From Stenogyne calaminthoides (lineage: Eukaryota > Streptophyta > Magnoliopsida > Lamiales > Lamiaceae): a DNA stretch of 64,000 nt. Where the stretch lies: NCBI GenBank assembly GCA_037126765.1, contig JBBCBC010000021.1:24259434-24323433 (forward strand), written 5' to 3'. Below, piece after piece: positions 62,301 to 64,000 of the stretch. Below the pieces are notes generated by a model. It was not told the origin of the DNA and searched no databases. It worked only from the letters and a program-made list of their open reading frames with translations. Every line of letters begins with the position of its first letter. Positions within the stretch are counted from its first letter, which is position 1. The position numbers were made by a program, and so were the translations under genes.

Positions 62301-63319
62301 AGCGTGATCGAACTGCATTGATATCTTTGGTACTATACGTTGACGACATACTGCTCATCAGAAATGATGTAAATGTGTTATTGGACGTAAGGGCATGGCT
62401 GTCAAAATAGTTTGATATGAAGGATTTAGGTGAAGCCGGCCACATCCTAGGGATCAAGATCACTCGAGATCGCAAGAAAAGGATGATCGGGCTTTCATAA
62501 GCCTCATATATAGACACTGTTTTGAAATGCTTCAGCATGCAAGATTCCAAGAAAGGCTTTGTGCCCTACAGACACGGAATCCATCTATACAAGGAAATGT
62601 GTCCCAAAACACAGAATGAGATAGATGACATGAAAGGCATCCCTTATGCTTCGGCTGTAGGAAGCCTCATGTACGCAATGCTGTGCACGAGACTGGATAT
62701 CTGCTTTGCCGTAGACATGGTAGCTAGATATCAAAGCAACCCGGGGAAAGCGCATTGGACTGCGGTAAAGAACATTCTGAAGTATGTGAAGAGGACACGA
62801 GACAAAATGTTAGTTTACCAGTCAGACAGTCTAATCCCCATCGGTTACACGAACTCGAATTTCCATTCAGACATTGAATCCAGAAAGTCTACCTCGGGTA
62901 GTGTGTTTTGCATGGGGGGAGGACCCATGACATGGAGAAGCATAAAGCAATGCATCACATATTCTACCATGGAAGCCGAATACGTAGCTGCTTGTGAAGC
63001 AGCGAAGGAAGCGGTTTGGCTCAAGAACTTCCTAGTTGACTTGGACGTTGTCCCGGATTTGCCCAGCACAATCACGGTCTATTGTGATAATGCCGGAGCA
63101 GTTGCAAATTCGAGGGAACCAAGAGCACACAAGGCCAACAAACACATTGAAACAAAATACCATCTTATATGAGAAATCGTTAAGAGAGGAGACATTGAGG
63201 TGGCAAAGATTGCATCGGAAGATAACCTAGCAGATCCATTCACAAAGGGTCTGTCTCAGAGTACATTCGAGAGACATGTAGAAGGAATGGGTGTCAAGAA
63301 CGTTGCCAATCTGCTTTGA
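59382..63319 (+). pseudogene. copia D gag-pol polyprotein with six stops and one frameshift
   Basis: Starts MSQPFNPLFNILKDNLLTGE. Domains in order: gag of UBN2 type to about 60130, zinc knuckle CYNCGEKGHWRSAC (60150), protease WVVDTGSTDHVC (about 60280), pre-integrase HLRLDHINPKR, integrase (IVHTDVCGPM, FIDDYSRY, GVAERRNRTLLEM), RT (WQMDVKTAFLNGSLDEE, LYVDDILLI), RNase H (EAEYVAACEAAKEAVW), end NVANLL. In-frame stops are at 59640, 60321, 60528, 62408, 62498 and 63170. A one-base loss near 61691 shifts frame between linker and RT. Apart from these the sequence is well kept, so decay is recent. At least four stops replace expected glutamine or arginine codons. Confidence 0.93.
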
Positions 63320-63420
63320 GTATAAGTGGGAGAAATTATTAGGTTTGTGTAGGGTGACATTAGATGTCACATAGAACACGAGACATGCTTTAGTATACTT
63401 AAAAGCAGACTTTGAGTATA

Positions 63421-63430
63421 AGTGGGAGAT
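63421..63430 (+). other. copia D polypurine tract
   Basis: agtgggagat directly before the 3' LTR. A near copy, ctttgagtataagtggga, with the same purine run also occurs about 97 bp upstream (63314-63334). Confidence 0.85.
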
Positions 63431-64000
63431 TGTTGGGGTTATACTGAAAAGTATGCTTTTACTTTGTATAACCAAACTGAGTTTTCTTATTTATTTACTG
63501 AAATAAATTATTAATCATTGTTGCATTTAAATATGAATGAATGTTATATATATTTATTGCAAATCCGTTCAATAAAGTCAGTACGTATTACGTTGTAGTT
63601 AATTTGGTGATACCAGATCACAGAAGATCAAATTTACAGCTCCTCGTAATTAAGTACAAATTCACAACCTAGATGGAAATGAACAAACCATCGTGAAAGG
63701 TTGATGTATAAGACTCGGATTGACTTGTTTTGACCAAGAGATTATACTAGTGCATTTGGATGTGCTGAATAGGACCTACATGAGGATAAATTCTTCGGTA
63801 CTGAATATACAAGAATTAGACCTCAGTGGTGTGTTGTTTCTTAATCTCCGTCCCTTAAATAGGATCGTGTGAAATTAATAACTATTGCTTTGACTTATGA
63901 TAGGAAGAGAGTCATTGCGATTCGATACCTTATATCTTGGGCAATATTATTAATTACATGACGATTGCTGACATTTAATATGGAGACTCGTGTGTAAGTA
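63431..64000 (+). repeat. copia D 3' LTR (first 570 bp)
   Basis: Begins TGTTGGGGTTATACTG and runs to the window end. About 18 single-base differences from 56256-56825, mostly transitions, and no gaps noticed. Confidence 0.93.

Larger units (their letters stand above)
56256..64000 (+). mobile_element. Ty1/copia element D, near full length, cut by the window end
   Basis: Plus-strand copia element of a different family from A, B and C. Order: 5' LTR (56256-57965), primer-binding site (57968-57984), leader with a GC-rich block (58260-58640), gag-pol in essentially one frame (59382-63319), polypurine tract (63421-63430) and 3' LTR (63431 on, incomplete). The polyprotein is broken by six stops and one frameshift. 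The right target duplication is outside the window; the left flank is cctct. Confidence 0.94.

Overview
The window looks like nuclear DNA of an AT-rich eudicot plant. It holds one large intron-rich plant gene with canonical GT-AG introns, surrounded by LTR retrotransposons, a Helitron and Stowaway-type MITEs. There are no bacterial operons, rRNA genes, intact tRNA genes or CRISPR arrays.

Layout. 1-12160: a Ty1/copia element on the minus strand (B), cut by the left window edge. A second copy of the same family (A, 416-9208, both LTRs present) is inserted in its pol region. 12165-16250: an inverted LTR scrap, an unidentified gene-like fragment on the minus strand, a Ty3/gypsy-like LTR (13130-13804), a SINE-like remnant and an AT-rich degenerate tandem repeat. 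17024-36554: a 42-exon callose synthase (GT48, CalS1/2/3 clade, most like CalS3) on the plus strand. Its introns carry MITEs, and one 3.3-kb intron is full of repeat debris. Every splice junction joins in frame, but exon 39 lacks one base, which truncates the product before the last membrane segments. 37550-37789: a small ORF with an RNase H1 N-terminal (viroplasmin-like) domain.

38867 to the right edge: what appears to be one old Ty3/gypsy-like LTR, split by three insertions. These are a 6.8-kb Helitron on the minus strand (39431 to about 46225), copia element C on the minus strand (46914-55844, perfect 5-bp target duplication GTTGT, same family as A and B) and copia element D on the plus strand (56256 to beyond 64000, a different family).

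The only host gene with a clear cell role is the callose synthase, a plasma-membrane or cell-plate beta-1,3-glucan synthase. All retroelement polyproteins seen here are broken by stops or frameshifts. I found no convincing new multi-gene system. The points most worth a second look are the callose synthase frameshift, the nested insertions, and the repeated hairpins and GC-rich leaders of the copia elements. Coordinates come from reading the sequence by eye; no alignment program was run.
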